Part shown: positions 53,764 to 62,775 of the stretch, piece by piece | Numbering within the stretch: position 1 is the stretch's first letter | How the letters are laid out: each line of letters starts with the position of its first letter | From: CAYRFQ01 sp964423615 | GTDB lineage: Bacteria; Planctomycetota; Planctomycetia; Gemmatales; Gemmataceae | Direction: 5' to 3' | NCBI GenBank assembly: GCA_964423615.1 | Contig: CAYRFQ010000009.1 | Location: 107,702 to 171,701 of the forward strand | Length of the DNA: 64,000 bases | Notes under the pieces: generated by a model | The model's database searches: none | The model's input: only the letters and a program-made list of their open reading frames with translations | What the model was told of the DNA's origin: nothing | Position numbers and translations under genes: made by a program

Positions 53764-54750
53764 CTCCATTCAAGTTTGCCTTCGACAAATCGCTCGCTCA
53801 TTCGCCTCCTCCGATGCTTCAGTCACCCTTACAGCAGAAACACCCTTGGTCCCTCGCGTCTTCCGGGGTATTCGGTCCTCTCTCTTTTTGAATCCAGACG
53901 ACTTCGATTCGTATCGAACGGGGCAAGGAGTTTCCGTGCTGACGCCATAACATCGTGCCGTAGCAACGGTCCCAACGGCAACCTCTATCCGGATGGGCTT
54001 GCCCAACAGTGTGTCGTGAGTGCCAACAGCACCTTGGCGTTTGCAGTTTGCGCGTTTCCAGTTCGCGCGTGTCAAAGAACCGAGGCAGTTCAAGACCTGA
54101 AGATTGTTAACACAGATAGACGGCTCCACCTCAGAAAACTTCCCCTTCTTGCTGTCCGGTTTTGGAAAGAAATCTGCATAAAAAGAATGGACCGTTGAAT
54201 TAGATACCACTGTGGTCCGGACGAGGTAGATAGTGCGGTTCCCGGTCGTATCGGGCACTTATTGTTCGTACTCAAAGTCCTTCTCCCCGGGATAGTCGGC
54301 TAAACGAGTGTTGTGTTTTTGATTTTCAGCCCCGTAGGAACGAAAGATCCTAGCCGAGGGTGGGAACCCACGGAACTCAAAGAACCAACACAATCACGAC
54401 TCCTATTGATCCGACCGCCCGAGGGGAGAAGGCCAAACCCGAGCGTAGCGGGAATCATAGCGAAGCGGGAATCATAGCGAAGCGGGCAACGCTGCGGTTG
54501 AGAAGTTCTTGGGGTCAGGAGTTCGGCGACTGCGAACTGTACCCGACACAAACGTTAACCTCTCTAATGTGTCTTACGCCGCCGTACGTCGGTAGGTAGA
54601 ATTCAATGAAGTAGAACCATGCTCATTTCGATACCACTGAAGCGTAAACAGGCCAACCGTGCCAAGACCACACTTTGCTGAGTGCGTTTTAATTCAAACT
54701 CGTGTGTTGGCCACCTACTCTCAACTCTTGGGCTAGAAGGAGAACTTGTC
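53764..54750 (+). other. Gene-poor stretch with one short tandem repeat and a hairpin motif
   Basis: 987 bp without a convincing gene. It contains 17-bp units AGCGGGAATCATAGCGA at 54447-54463 and 54464-54480 plus a partial third, and CCGAGGGT (54354-54361) able to pair with ACCCACGG (54366-54373) with one A/A mismatch, preceded by CAGCCCCGTAGGAACG. The latter looks like a type of dispersed planctomycete intergenic repeat I have seen, but I cannot verify that. AAGGAG at 54737-54742 serves the next gene. Confidence 0.45.
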
Positions 54751-55710
54751 ATGTCTACAATCAACATGCCTCCGATGGTAATCGTCGGACGTCGAAAGCG
54801 CACCAGGTCCTATCCCAACTTCGACGCGGAACTCGACGAAACGGTCTGCGACCGGTACAACAACGCCAACCTAACACTCAAGCTCAAACTCGGCTTTCGC
54901 CAAATCAACCCAGCAGGGGGTGCCGCGGCCGGGACCTATCACGATTATGGTCGTGCCTCAGCACCAACTCGCAACATCATTCGTTGGACCCCAGGTTCGT
55001 GGGCACTTTGGAAGGACAATTTTCTCCGAACCGCACAGCGTTTCTGGAATGGAAAGTTCTGGCTCATCAACAATTTTCCGGTCCTTGAATTCGTTGACCA
55101 GAATGTACAATACCGCCACAACGTCTACTGCCGGTTCCGCCTAATTGGGGCCGACGCCAATCCAGGTACCCATCATCACCATGTTATTGATGTCGTCAGA
55201 CTCGCCCCAGGCGAGAACTGGTTCGGATCCCACTCCAGACTCTACGACAGTCGCGATACCGAGTTGGTACAAAAAAATACAGATAGCGCTGGCCGACCTG
55301 TGATGCAACGAGCCCACGTCCACGAGGTCGGCCATTTGCTCGGTTTGGGCCATTCGGCCGAGGGCACGCCAGCCTGTCCGGTTACCGGTAACACCAACGC
55401 TGCAGCTTGTTATGGGACAACGGATCATGACATGACTTCGGTCATGGGTTCTGGGATGGATCTACGACCTGAGCATGCCTGGCCTTGGCGCAGCACGATC
55501 GCAGACATGACGAACCGCGGAGTTGTACGAACGGCACCCGAGAACCGGGCTCTTCGCAGTTTGTCTGCCAGCATTGGCACCACCTTGGGCATCACCCCAC
55601 CCGTATTTGTGTCCAATGATTGGACAGCAGTCATGCAGCGGCATTATCCTCGCACCCAGGAGGAAGTCCGCACCAACGCTGCCGTTACCAGTCGGCCCAA
55701 TCGAGGGTAA
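54751..55710 (+). CDS. Metzincin-type zinc metallopeptidase without signal peptide
   Basis: A 319-aa protein with the long zinc motif HEVGHLLGLGH: H191, catalytic E192, H195 and H201, followed by SVMGSG with Met at about 232 as Met-turn candidate. That combination defines a metzincin (matrixin/astacin-like) fold. The N-terminal half (about 1-140) has no recognised domain, and the sequence begins MSTINMPPMVIVGRRKRT with no signal, helix or lipobox. Secretion through the Sec route is therefore unlikely. A strong AAGGAG lies 8 nt before the ATG. The gene follows the WXG100/FtsK cluster by ~1 kb, so it may be exported by it, a hypothesis without direct support. Confidence 0.78.
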   Translation: MSTINMPPMVIVGRRKRTRSYPNFDAELDETVCDRYNNANLTLKLKLGFRQINPAGGAAAGTYHDYGRASAPTRNIIRWTPGSWALWKDNFLRTAQRFWNGKFWLINNFPVLEFVDQNVQYRHNVYCRFRLIGADANPGTHHHHVIDVVRLAPGENWFGSHSRLYDSRDTELVQKNTDSAGRPVMQRAHVHEVGHLLGLGHSAEGTPACPVTGNTNAAACYGTTDHDMTSVMGSGMDLRPEHAWPWRSTIADMTNRGVVRTAPENRALRSLSASIGTTLGITPPVFVSNDWTAVMQRHYPRTQEEVRTNAAVTSRPNRG

Positions 55711-55798
55711 CGACGTCCTCATTGATCATGTGTTGGCGTTCAACCCACACTGTACCAGCTTTCCAACACTTCGCCCGTAGTCGAGAGGAGTTCCATCT

Positions 55799-56065
55799 AT
55801 GACGGCCCAACCCAACGATAACATGACCCCATTAGAGCGTTCCAGTAGTCTCATCACAGCCATCCTCGACGACCTTCGCGAGTCCTACACGCATGTTGGC
55901 GGAGGCGGCATCGGGTCAATCAAGCAAGACGCCACCTGGGTGTATACCGTGTCAATCCTCCAAGAAGAACGTATCGACCTGATCACTTACACGCTGTCGA
56001 TGAAGCCAGACGGGACAGTGGTCGTCGAGGACCGTGCGACCAGCACCCAGAGCTTCGACCATTGA
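55799..56065 (+). CDS. Small hypothetical protein following the metallopeptidase gene
   Basis: An 88-aa acidic protein without a recognised domain (SLITAILDDLRESYTHVGGG, TWVYTVSILQEERIDLITYT, KPDGTVVVEDRATSTQSF) that reads as a compact alpha/beta fold. AGGAG lies 10 nt before ATG 55799, so translation is plausible. It starts 88 bp after the metzincin stop on the same strand. By analogy to toxin-immunity or enzyme-inhibitor pairs it could neutralise or assist the peptidase, but no homologue supports this. Confidence 0.6.
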   Translation: MTAQPNDNMTPLERSSSLITAILDDLRESYTHVGGGGIGSIKQDATWVYTVSILQEERIDLITYTLSMKPDGTVVVEDRATSTQSFDH

Positions 56066-56893
56066 CTCTTCAACAACTGGCTCTGTTGACGACCAGGGGT
56101 TCTTGAGAACTGCACGAGCAGAGTAGCAACCACACTCCGTGTGCCGTGGCCAGGCCCTGCGAAGAAGTGGCTGGCATACCGAGTGTCTCTACTACTCGGG
56201 TTCATTACCCACACAGTCCCCAATAAACGATGGTTTTGGAAGTTAGAGGTGATCCATCGCAGAAGACGTTCCAAAGCAAAACTTGACATCGAGTTGCTGG
56301 CGTTGGCCACTGGCTGTAGTCTCAACCGGTTTGTGAAACACCTTGTGTCTTTGTCTCATGGTGTTGACCTTCACTCGCAAGTGAATGGCCAAAAAACACG
56401 ATGACCGTAGAACGACCGCAAAGTCAGCCCCAGTACAGTCCGAAGGAATAAAGCGCCAGGACTTGGATTCGAGGCTTAGCCAGCACAGCTCAGAAGTGAG
56501 AACGCAGTCGGTCGGTCCAATGTGTAAGGGGTTGACCTGTCGACATTGCAACCTCCTTTTCCAACACAACGAAGGCATCGTTCCGCGCCATACACTCGCC
56601 ACAACTTGAGTCCTTCAGATTGCGTGGAAAAAGCGATCCTGGAAAGCTCCCGTCCTGTCAGTCCATTTACCCAACCTGTCGCAATCCGGTGACTCGAAAA
56701 TCCACCCACAGTTCTTTCTTTCCGTCTTTTCCGCGTTCTCGAACCCTTCCACAACAGTGCTATTTTCGACAAGATCCCAACCCAACCTGCCAAAGGCTAG
56801 TCGTTCCATGCTGCAACCTCTGACGAACTCAAAGGAGCGAAGCCGATAAAAGAATCCGCCTTGAAGTCGCAACCGGAATAAGAGAACGCAGAC
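56066..56893 (+). other. Intergenic stretch, no supported gene
   Basis: 828 bp with several short overlapping frames on both strands, none with a good ribosome site or protein-like composition throughout. I see no repeat or structural RNA signature. Confidence 0.4.
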
Positions 56894-57211
56894 ATGTTCG
56901 ATGAATTAGAACGACTCCGTGATTCGCAAGCACTCCATACACTTTTGGAGCACTACGCCGAACTCGGAAAGGAAGACCCAGACCAGTGGCAAGATCGGTT
57001 CAAGAAATGGGAAGGTCTCGAAGGGCGTAAACTTTCCGACCTTTATGGCGAACTCATTGCACACGGTTGGTTGGAGCAAAATACAGGCGCCACCCCAATA
57101 CTCGAAAGAGATCGTTTCGCCGCCTGTTACCGCATCACCTCAGGTGGTCGAAAAGCACTGAAGCAGACGAAGGAATCTCGCCAAGACCTTCTTCCAATCG
57201 AGGCGAATTAA
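56894..57211 (+). CDS. Small winged-helix-like protein
   Basis: A 105-aa cytosolic protein. The C-terminal half (LSDLYGELIAHGWLEQNTGA, then AACYRITSGGRKALKQTKES) looks like a winged-helix DNA-binding domain, with the typical wing of Y-R-I-T-x-x-G-R-x-A-L, as in PadR/MarR-type or minimal wHTH proteins. The N-terminal half is helical and acidic. A weak GAGAA-type site precedes ATG 56894. It lies 186 bp before the VWA lipoprotein gene. It may regulate neighbouring genes or be the remains of a larger regulator; no specific family is recognised. Confidence 0.65.
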   Translation: MFDELERLRDSQALHTLLEHYAELGKEDPDQWQDRFKKWEGLEGRKLSDLYGELIAHGWLEQNTGATPILERDRFAACYRITSGGRKALKQTKESRQDLLPIEAN

Positions 57212-57396
57212 TCCGAGTCGTTTTCTCTTTGGCCGAAGGCCAAAATCATCGTGGCGTGGTCAGTAGGGCCAGGTATTCCTCAATAAGAAAGGAGCCATCC
57301 AAAATATTTTCGGAGACGTGAGGGAATAACCGGCATCAATCTGAATCAATACAATTGCAGGTCCAAAATCTCAACTTCTCCGAAGGGACATTCATC

Positions 57397-59052
57397 ATGA
57401 TCGCACGTCTCCGCGCCATTCCTCTGCGCTCGGTAACCAAACGGCCGAAGCTTCTTGTTTACATCTTCCTTGCTGTCACAATCTGTGCATTCGTTGGCTG
57501 TGGTGGAGGGGATAAGAAAGGCGGTTCCAAAGATCGGCAGTTCAGTGAGTCAGGAAGGGCAAATAAGGACGGTCTGTCCTACAAAAAAGTGTCTCGGCCA
57601 ACAAACCAATCCGCTCCTAAATCGCCCGAGATCCAAAATCCGGCTAACTTCGACAACATTGTCGAGAATGCATATCAACTCGCCGCTCTCCGACCCAAGT
57701 CCACCTTCTCCGTGGATGTCGATACGGCGTCATACACGCTCGTCCGAGGCGAGATCATGGATCGAAATACCCTGCCGACGAAAAACTCGGTTCGTCTTGA
57801 GGAAATGATTAACTATTTCCACTACAACTATCCCAACCCCAGTGGCGAACACCCCATCTCCGTGAATACAGAAGTTGCAAAAGCCTTCTGGGATCCTCGG
57901 CTCCATTTAGTCCGCATAGGATTGAAAGCCAAAGAAGTTCCGGATGCCGAAATCCCAAATATGAACCTGGTCTTCTTGCTCGACAAATCGGGCTCGATGA
58001 ACACACCGACCCGCTTGCCGCTCTTCAAGCAGGCTCTCCGATTGTTACTCCAACGATTACGGAAAGAGGATCAAGTCGCCATCGTGACGTACAATGACAA
58101 TGCCCAAGTGGCTTTGCCTTCCACACCCGTCCGAGATATGGACACAATCTTGACCGCGTTGTCCAAAATTCACCCCGGAGGCTCCACGAATGGTGGAGCC
58201 GGTTTGGAAGAAGCCTACGCCATCGCGTCAAAAAACTTCATCCAGGGAGGCGTCAACCGCGTCATCCTCGGGACCGATGGTGACTTCAACGTGGGAACGA
58301 CGGGACGAGATCCTCTCGTCCGACTCATCGAAGACAAACGCAAGAGCGGGATCACATTGTCTGTGCTCGGCTTCGGCGTCAACAATTTACAGGATGGCCA
58401 ACTCCAAGCGATTGCCCAAAAAGGCAATGGCCAATACAGCCATATCGGCAAAATGAGTGACGCGACTCGATTCTTTCTGGAAAAACTCGGGACATTCCAC
58501 TTGATCGCCAAGAACGTCAAGATACAAATCGAATTCAATCCAACAGAGGTCTATGCGTATCGACTCCTGGGTTACGAAAATCGCAAGATGGCGAACAAGG
58601 ATTTCGACGACGACACCAAAGACGCCGGAGACATGGGTGCTGGACAAACTGTGACGGCCTACTACGTCGTCGCCCCACACGGCACCGAACTCAATCATCC
58701 GGTCGAACCGAACGCCAGCCCCGAAACCAAATCGGCCCCGAATGGCCCAGAAGGTACTCTCATGACTGTCCGAGTCCGCTACCTCAAACCCGACAACGTC
58801 GAGAGTCGGTTGATCTCGCAAGCCGTGGGGAAAAACGATCAGTCGTTCAATAACGCATCCCGGGATTTTCGTTTCAGTGCCGCCGTAGCCAGTTTTGGGA
58901 TGCTCCTCCGCAACTCGAAATACCGTGGATCGACCTCCTACCAAAAGGTCATTGACATCGTCAGCAGGTCGGGGGGAGCGGAACAGGGAACCGAACGCGG
59001 TGAATTTCGAAACCTCGTGATCCGCACCCAACAACTCCGCGGCAACGAGTGA
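57397..59052 (+). CDS. VWA-domain lipoprotein, YfbK family
   Basis: A 551-aa exported protein. The lipobox VGCGG puts the lipid-anchored Cys at about residue 35 after VYIFLAVTICAF. A YfbK-type N-terminal region (TFSVDVDTASYTLVRGEIMD, then RLEEMINYFHYNYPNP) precedes the VWA domain, whose MIDAS is DKSGSMN (Asp196) with HPGGSTNGGAGLEEAY and ILGTDGDFNVG following. A C-terminal domain (DUF3520-like) ends with FAAAVASFGMLLRNSKYRGS-type sequence. ATG 57397 has AAGGG 9 nt ahead, favouring it over an earlier in-frame start at 57355. VWA domains bind protein ligands via a metal; the partner is unknown. Confidence 0.88.
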   Translation: MIARLRAIPLRSVTKRPKLLVYIFLAVTICAFVGCGGGDKKGGSKDRQFSESGRANKDGLSYKKVSRPTNQSAPKSPEIQNPANFDNIVENAYQLAALRPKSTFSVDVDTASYTLVRGEIMDRNTLPTKNSVRLEEMINYFHYNYPNPSGEHPISVNTEVAKAFWDPRLHLVRIGLKAKEVPDAEIPNMNLVFLLDKSGSMNTPTRLPLFKQALRLLLQRLRKEDQVAIVTYNDNAQVALPSTPVRDMDTILTALSKIHPGGSTNGGAGLEEAYAIASKNFIQGGVNRVILGTDGDFNVGTTGRDPLVRLIEDKRKSGITLSVLGFGVNNLQDGQLQAIAQKGNGQYSHIGKMSDATRFFLEKLGTFHLIAKNVKIQIEFNPTEVYAYRLLGYENRKMANKDFDDDTKDAGDMGAGQTVTAYYVVAPHGTELNHPVEPNASPETKSAPNGPEGTLMTVRVRYLKPDNVESRLISQAVGKNDQSFNNASRDFRFSAAVASFGMLLRNSKYRGSTSYQKVIDIVSRSGGAEQGTERGEFRNLVIRTQQLRGNE

Positions 59053-59393
59053 TTGCCCAGGCAAGAGACAAAATTCAAGAGACAAGATTCAAGAGACAAG
59101 ATTCAAGAGACAAGATTCCGATCACAGATCACACAAATACCACGGAATGCATCACTCCTTTCCGCCCAAAGCCTATCCTCTCCTCGGGTGAGATTCCTTC
59201 TGTCTCTTGACTCTTGTCCAATGCCTTTTGTCCCGCGACCTAACCGATACATTTTACGCCAACCGCACACGTCGCACATCTCTCGCAGCAATCACGACAC
59301 ATGCCAAACTCTGCACTCAGTGTCATTTCCGACCGAGCCGATACTTTCACCAGCCTGCTGCGGCAACTCGGAGTCCCTAGCTGGAGTCGAAGT
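59053..59393 (+). repeat. Intergenic region with a 14-bp tandem repeat
   Basis: 341 bp. ATTCAAGAGACAAG is repeated exactly three times at 59073-59086, 59087-59100 and 59101-59114, preceded by a partial copy from 59062. The remainder up to 59393 has no supported gene, although a long frame from 59301 joins the next gene in phase. Confidence 0.8.
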
Positions 59394-60344
59394 ATGCGAG
59401 TGTACCAATATCTGACGTATTCCGTCACCGCTTTGATCCTGATCCACGTTTCGCTTGGCACCACGACCGGTGGCGCTTTTCCGTCAACCCCAAGGACGCA
59501 GCCCCGTTCTTGGGTGATCGACGCACCGCCAATCCGTTTCATCGCGGACCATCCTCTTCCGCAAGCATCGAAATTGCACAAAGACCTCGTCCACTTAAGT
59601 TCCCGACTCCAAAAAGATCTCGGTGTCCCACCCTTGAAACACTCGGTCCGTGTCTACGTCTACAAGTCCCTCAAAGACTATCAACGTGCCGTCCTCAAGA
59701 CCATTCCGTATCTCAGGGAAGCTGACGTCCAGCGCTCTGGCATCTTCCTCTGGCGCAACAACACTCCCTACGTGTTTTTGGTCCATGACAAAACCTTTCC
59801 CCGGACTCTGAGACACGAATTCACGCACGTCATGCTCAACGTCCATTTCGGTGAAATTCCGATCTGGGTCGATGAGGGCCTTGCTCTCTATTACGAAAAC
59901 GGAGCTGCGGTCGGTTGGAACTCGGAGATGGCAGAGGAACTCACCACACAACTCACCAGGGGATGGATTCCTGATCTCAAAACGCTGGAAAAACGACGCA
60001 CCATGCAAGATTTGGACTATCTCAGTTACGCAGAGTCGTGGGGATGGACGTATCTATTGCTCACAAGGACACCTAACGGAAACGTCCACATGCAAAACTA
60101 CTTGAATCGGGTCAAACGTTCGCGGAAAAAAATCAATTTGACCGACAGTTTGGGGCGAGTCCGTGGAGACTTAACAGCCGAATGGGGCCGCGTGTTTCAC
60201 CCCAAGCACTCAGTGACCCGCACCCACGTTTCTCTCCCAACACCAACAACCGTTGAGGTTCCTCAACGAAAAGTGTTGTTGCCCAGGTTGTTCAGCAACA
60301 CCACATTTGGTCGGAATCGCCGAGGCCTTTTTTCTTGGAAATAG
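59394..60344 (+). CDS. Secreted gluzincin-type peptidase (DUF1570/MA-like)
   Basis: A 316-aa protein with a signal segment (YQYLTYSVTALILIHVSLG), then a peptidase domain with RHEFTHVMLNVHFG (H141, E142, H145) and the third ligand in IPIWVDEGLALYYE (E161). That HExxH...E spacing is typical of MA-clan gluzincins in DUF1570-like planctomycete proteins. The C-terminal ~60 residues are Arg/Lys-rich. ATG 59394 is preferred because the signal begins there and GGAG lies just upstream; the in-frame ATG 59301 adds a non-signal 31-residue leader. The likely role is proteolysis outside the cytosol. It is followed by a convergent sugar-acid operon. Confidence 0.82.
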   Translation: MRVYQYLTYSVTALILIHVSLGTTTGGAFPSTPRTQPRSWVIDAPPIRFIADHPLPQASKLHKDLVHLSSRLQKDLGVPPLKHSVRVYVYKSLKDYQRAVLKTIPYLREADVQRSGIFLWRNNTPYVFLVHDKTFPRTLRHEFTHVMLNVHFGEIPIWVDEGLALYYENGAAVGWNSEMAEELTTQLTRGWIPDLKTLEKRRTMQDLDYLSYAESWGWTYLLLTRTPNGNVHMQNYLNRVKRSRKKINLTDSLGRVRGDLTAEWGRVFHPKHSVTRTHVSLPTPTTVEVPQRKVLLPRLFSNTTFGRNRRGLFSWK

Positions 60345-60356
60345 ACCGACCCAACC

Positions 60357-61481
60357 TCACTCCTTCGGCAACTCACGCTGGATCGCTTCGGCGAGTCGAA
60401 TCGGAATCCGACCGTACAGCCGAACGTATTCATCATGGGTCGGTTGCAACCGCACCGGAACTTTATGTTCGTGGTTCAACCGAATGACCGACAACCTGTG
60501 CGAAAGAAACGGATTTCGAAAGCGGTCGAGTGTCTCTTCGGCAAACTCAGCCACGCCTTTTGTGTGCGAGGCCAAGCTCGGCACGATCTCCTCATAGAGC
60601 AGATCGCGTACCCACCCCCAAGCTTCAGAGTCTTTCATCACCTCTTGAACAGTTTCAAGATGACTCCCAAGAAACTTCGCGACCATCGCCGTATGTAGGC
60701 CATTCAAGATTCGCACTTTGCGAAGGAAGTACGGGTCAAGGTCATCAACGATCTTCACCGCTTTATGGTTCAAAAAGTCAACTTCACGGCCCTCGGGTTT
60801 CTGAATCGCAAAAAGCGCGTAGGGTTCGATTTGAATCGCCAAAGGATTCGCCACGACTCGAGGATCATCGGCGGGCAAGTCGGAAATGATGCAATCGACC
60901 AGGTTGTTGAGCCATTGACACTCTTCAGTCACCCACTTCTGGAAGTCGTCACTAAGATTCCACCTTTGGGCTTGAGTCAGTACCAGCTCTCGCAAACGGG
61001 TTGCGTTGTCAGGAATCAACTCGCACGGCAAACAAACCAACGGCGCCGCTCCCGCCTGAAATCGGTTCCAAAGCAAGTCCGCAAACTTGGCCGGGAGTTC
61101 TGTCGGCGTACCCTCACCCGGCTTGACTTCGTCGTCGTTGAGAACATAGCCCGCTTCCGTTGCGTTGCTTACGAGGAACCGCAACTCAGGAGAACGCGCG
61201 ACCTCAAGAACCTTGTCCCATTCGTTCGCAGCGACCAAAGCCCGCGTGATGCTACTCACTCGGCTTTCTTGGTCAATTACGTTTCCGGCTTCGTACCCAC
61301 GATTGACGACCGGATAACCCTCCGGGTGTGCATTAAGTAACTCAGCACGCTTGCCGGGTGTCGATTGCACAACAACAATACGTCCGATATTTTGACCTTC
61401 TTCGTTCGCTTCGTGAACGAACCGATCAACGAAGCCACGGAGGAATCGACCTGCGCCGAATTGTAAGATAGTTTCGTTCAC
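60357..61481 (-). CDS. uxaB: Tagaturonate reductase (altronate oxidoreductase)
   Basis: A 374-aa NAD-dependent enzyme of the long-chain mannitol-dehydrogenase family, interconverting D-tagaturonate and D-altronate. The N-terminal Rossmann segment ILQFGAGRFLRGFVDRFV, RIVVVQSTPGKRAELLNAHP, FLVSNATEAGYV, and the catalytic-region KVRILNGLHTAMVAKFLG (the active lysine/His-type segment) are all present. About 100 residues shorter than E. coli UxaB, but all motifs are there, so it is a compact version. ATG 61481 lies 22 bp after the stop of the MDR gene; both are in one operon on the minus strand. Mannonate oxidoreductase activity is the main alternative. Confidence 0.84.
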   Translation of the reverse strand: MNETILQFGAGRFLRGFVDRFVHEANEEGQNIGRIVVVQSTPGKRAELLNAHPEGYPVVNRGYEAGNVIDQESRVSSITRALVAANEWDKVLEVARSPELRFLVSNATEAGYVLNDDEVKPGEGTPTELPAKFADLLWNRFQAGAAPLVCLPCELIPDNATRLRELVLTQAQRWNLSDDFQKWVTEECQWLNNLVDCIISDLPADDPRVVANPLAIQIEPYALFAIQKPEGREVDFLNHKAVKIVDDLDPYFLRKVRILNGLHTAMVAKFLGSHLETVQEVMKDSEAWGWVRDLLYEEIVPSLASHTKGVAEFAEETLDRFRNPFLSHRLSVIRLNHEHKVPVRLQPTHDEYVRLYGRIPIRLAEAIQRELPKE

Positions 61482-61503
61482 GTGATACCTTCACAATCTT
61501 TCG

Positions 61504-62532
61504 TTAAGAACTCACTTCCACAATGGCCTTGATAACACCGGTCTCCGGGCGTGTATACGATTCAAAATTGGCGATCATGTCCGCGAACGGCGTCCGATGC
61601 GTGATCCACGGATCGGTATTGATCGTACCTTCCTCGATCAACCGGATGATCCTCGAAAAGTCAGAAGGCATGGCGTTGCGGCTGGCTTTAATGGTCATTT
61701 CAGGCTTGTGCAAGCGCGGGTGCTCGAACGCAATCTCTTGGGTCGTGATACCGACATACACGAGCGTTCCGGTGTGAGCAACATAATTAAGAGCGTTCGA
61801 CATCGACCTATTATTCCCCGTCGCATCAATGACCAAGGAATAGCGATCACCGTTGGTGATGTCCTTCATCGTCTTGAGCTCGGAGCCATCTCCTTTGAAC
61901 TGGACTGTGTGAGCGACATTGTACGTTTTCTTGCAAAAATCGAGACGCGATTCGACCATGTCCATCATCGTCACGGTCGTGCCGGTGAGTCGTGTGAACT
62001 CGAGCGTTGCCAGCCCAATCGGTCCCGCCCCAATGATGAGTGTGTGGTCATCCTTCGAAGGATTTCCTCGATCCGTCGCATGGCAACCGATCGCCAGCGT
62101 TTCCACTAGAGCGAGTTGCTCAAAGGACAATTTCTCCGACGGGTGCAGTTTATCCGCCCGAACGAGGAATCGCTCACACAATCCCCCATCAATCATGACG
62201 CCGATCACTTCAAGGTTCTCGCAACAGTTGCCACTACCTTTGCGGCAAGCGTAGCATACCTGGCAATTCATATAAGGCTCGACGCTGCACCGATCACCGG
62301 GCTTGACATTGCTAACCCCTTCGCCGACCTCCAACACTTCCACACCAAGTTCGTGCCCGGGAATTCGTGGGTAGCGGAAGAACGGCATTTTTCCGAGGTA
62401 TCCGCTGATGTCGGTGCCGCACACGCCCATCCGGTGGCTGCGGACAAGCACTTGCCCTGGACCCGGTTTGGTCGGTTCGTCGATCTCGATTTGTTGAAAT
62501 TCTTTCGGTTTTTCCAGACGGATGGCTCTCAT
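61504..62532 (-). CDS. Zinc-dependent MDR dehydrogenase, probably an L-galactonate/sugar-acid dehydrogenase
   Basis: A 342-aa medium-chain dehydrogenase. Catalytic-zinc ligands are in MGVCGTDISGY and PGHELGVEVLEVG, structural-zinc cysteines are in CQVCYACRKGSGNCCENL, and the NAD loop is LIIGAGPIGLATLEF. The protein resembles the L-galactonate-5-dehydrogenase/RspB/threonine-dehydrogenase-type branch. The neighbouring tagaturonate reductase is the reason to prefer L-galactonate (product D-tagaturonate). ATG 62532 starts MRAIRLEKPKEF. The gene lies 22 bp upstream of uxaB and 243 bp downstream of the AKR gene. Substrate identity is inference. Confidence 0.85.
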   Translation of the reverse strand: MRAIRLEKPKEFQQIEIDEPTKPGPGQVLVRSHRMGVCGTDISGYLGKMPFFRYPRIPGHELGVEVLEVGEGVSNVKPGDRCSVEPYMNCQVCYACRKGSGNCCENLEVIGVMIDGGLCERFLVRADKLHPSEKLSFEQLALVETLAIGCHATDRGNPSKDDHTLIIGAGPIGLATLEFTRLTGTTVTMMDMVESRLDFCKKTYNVAHTVQFKGDGSELKTMKDITNGDRYSLVIDATGNNRSMSNALNYVAHTGTLVYVGITTQEIAFEHPRLHKPEMTIKASRNAMPSDFSRIIRLIEEGTINTDPWITHRTPFADMIANFESYTRPETGVIKAIVEVSS

Positions 62533-62775
62533 GATTCACTTTCATTTCGGGAGTCGAGAATCGAGAGTGGAGATATTAGAAACGACTCTGTCATCTTTGG
62601 TCGAGGAACGCGAAATTTCTAGTCGTCCGCTTTTTCTGTTTGTCGTGGGTACACGCGGCTCGCATTTACCTACGAACCGGACAAATATTTCTTTTCCATT
62701 CCAAGGCCAAAGACATCGTACCGAGGTGCAACGCACCACTTACACTTTTTCGCCGTGATCTCTCGACCCTCATCT

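Noticed and set aside
53770..54258. 162-codon minus-strand frame in the gap after the FtsK gene
   Set aside because: No ribosome site, patchy composition and no domain resemblance; kept only as part of a gene-poor stretch.
56385..56609. 74-codon frame beginning MAKKHDD
   Set aside because: Charged N-terminus looks gene-like, but there is no ribosome site and the rest is not protein-like.
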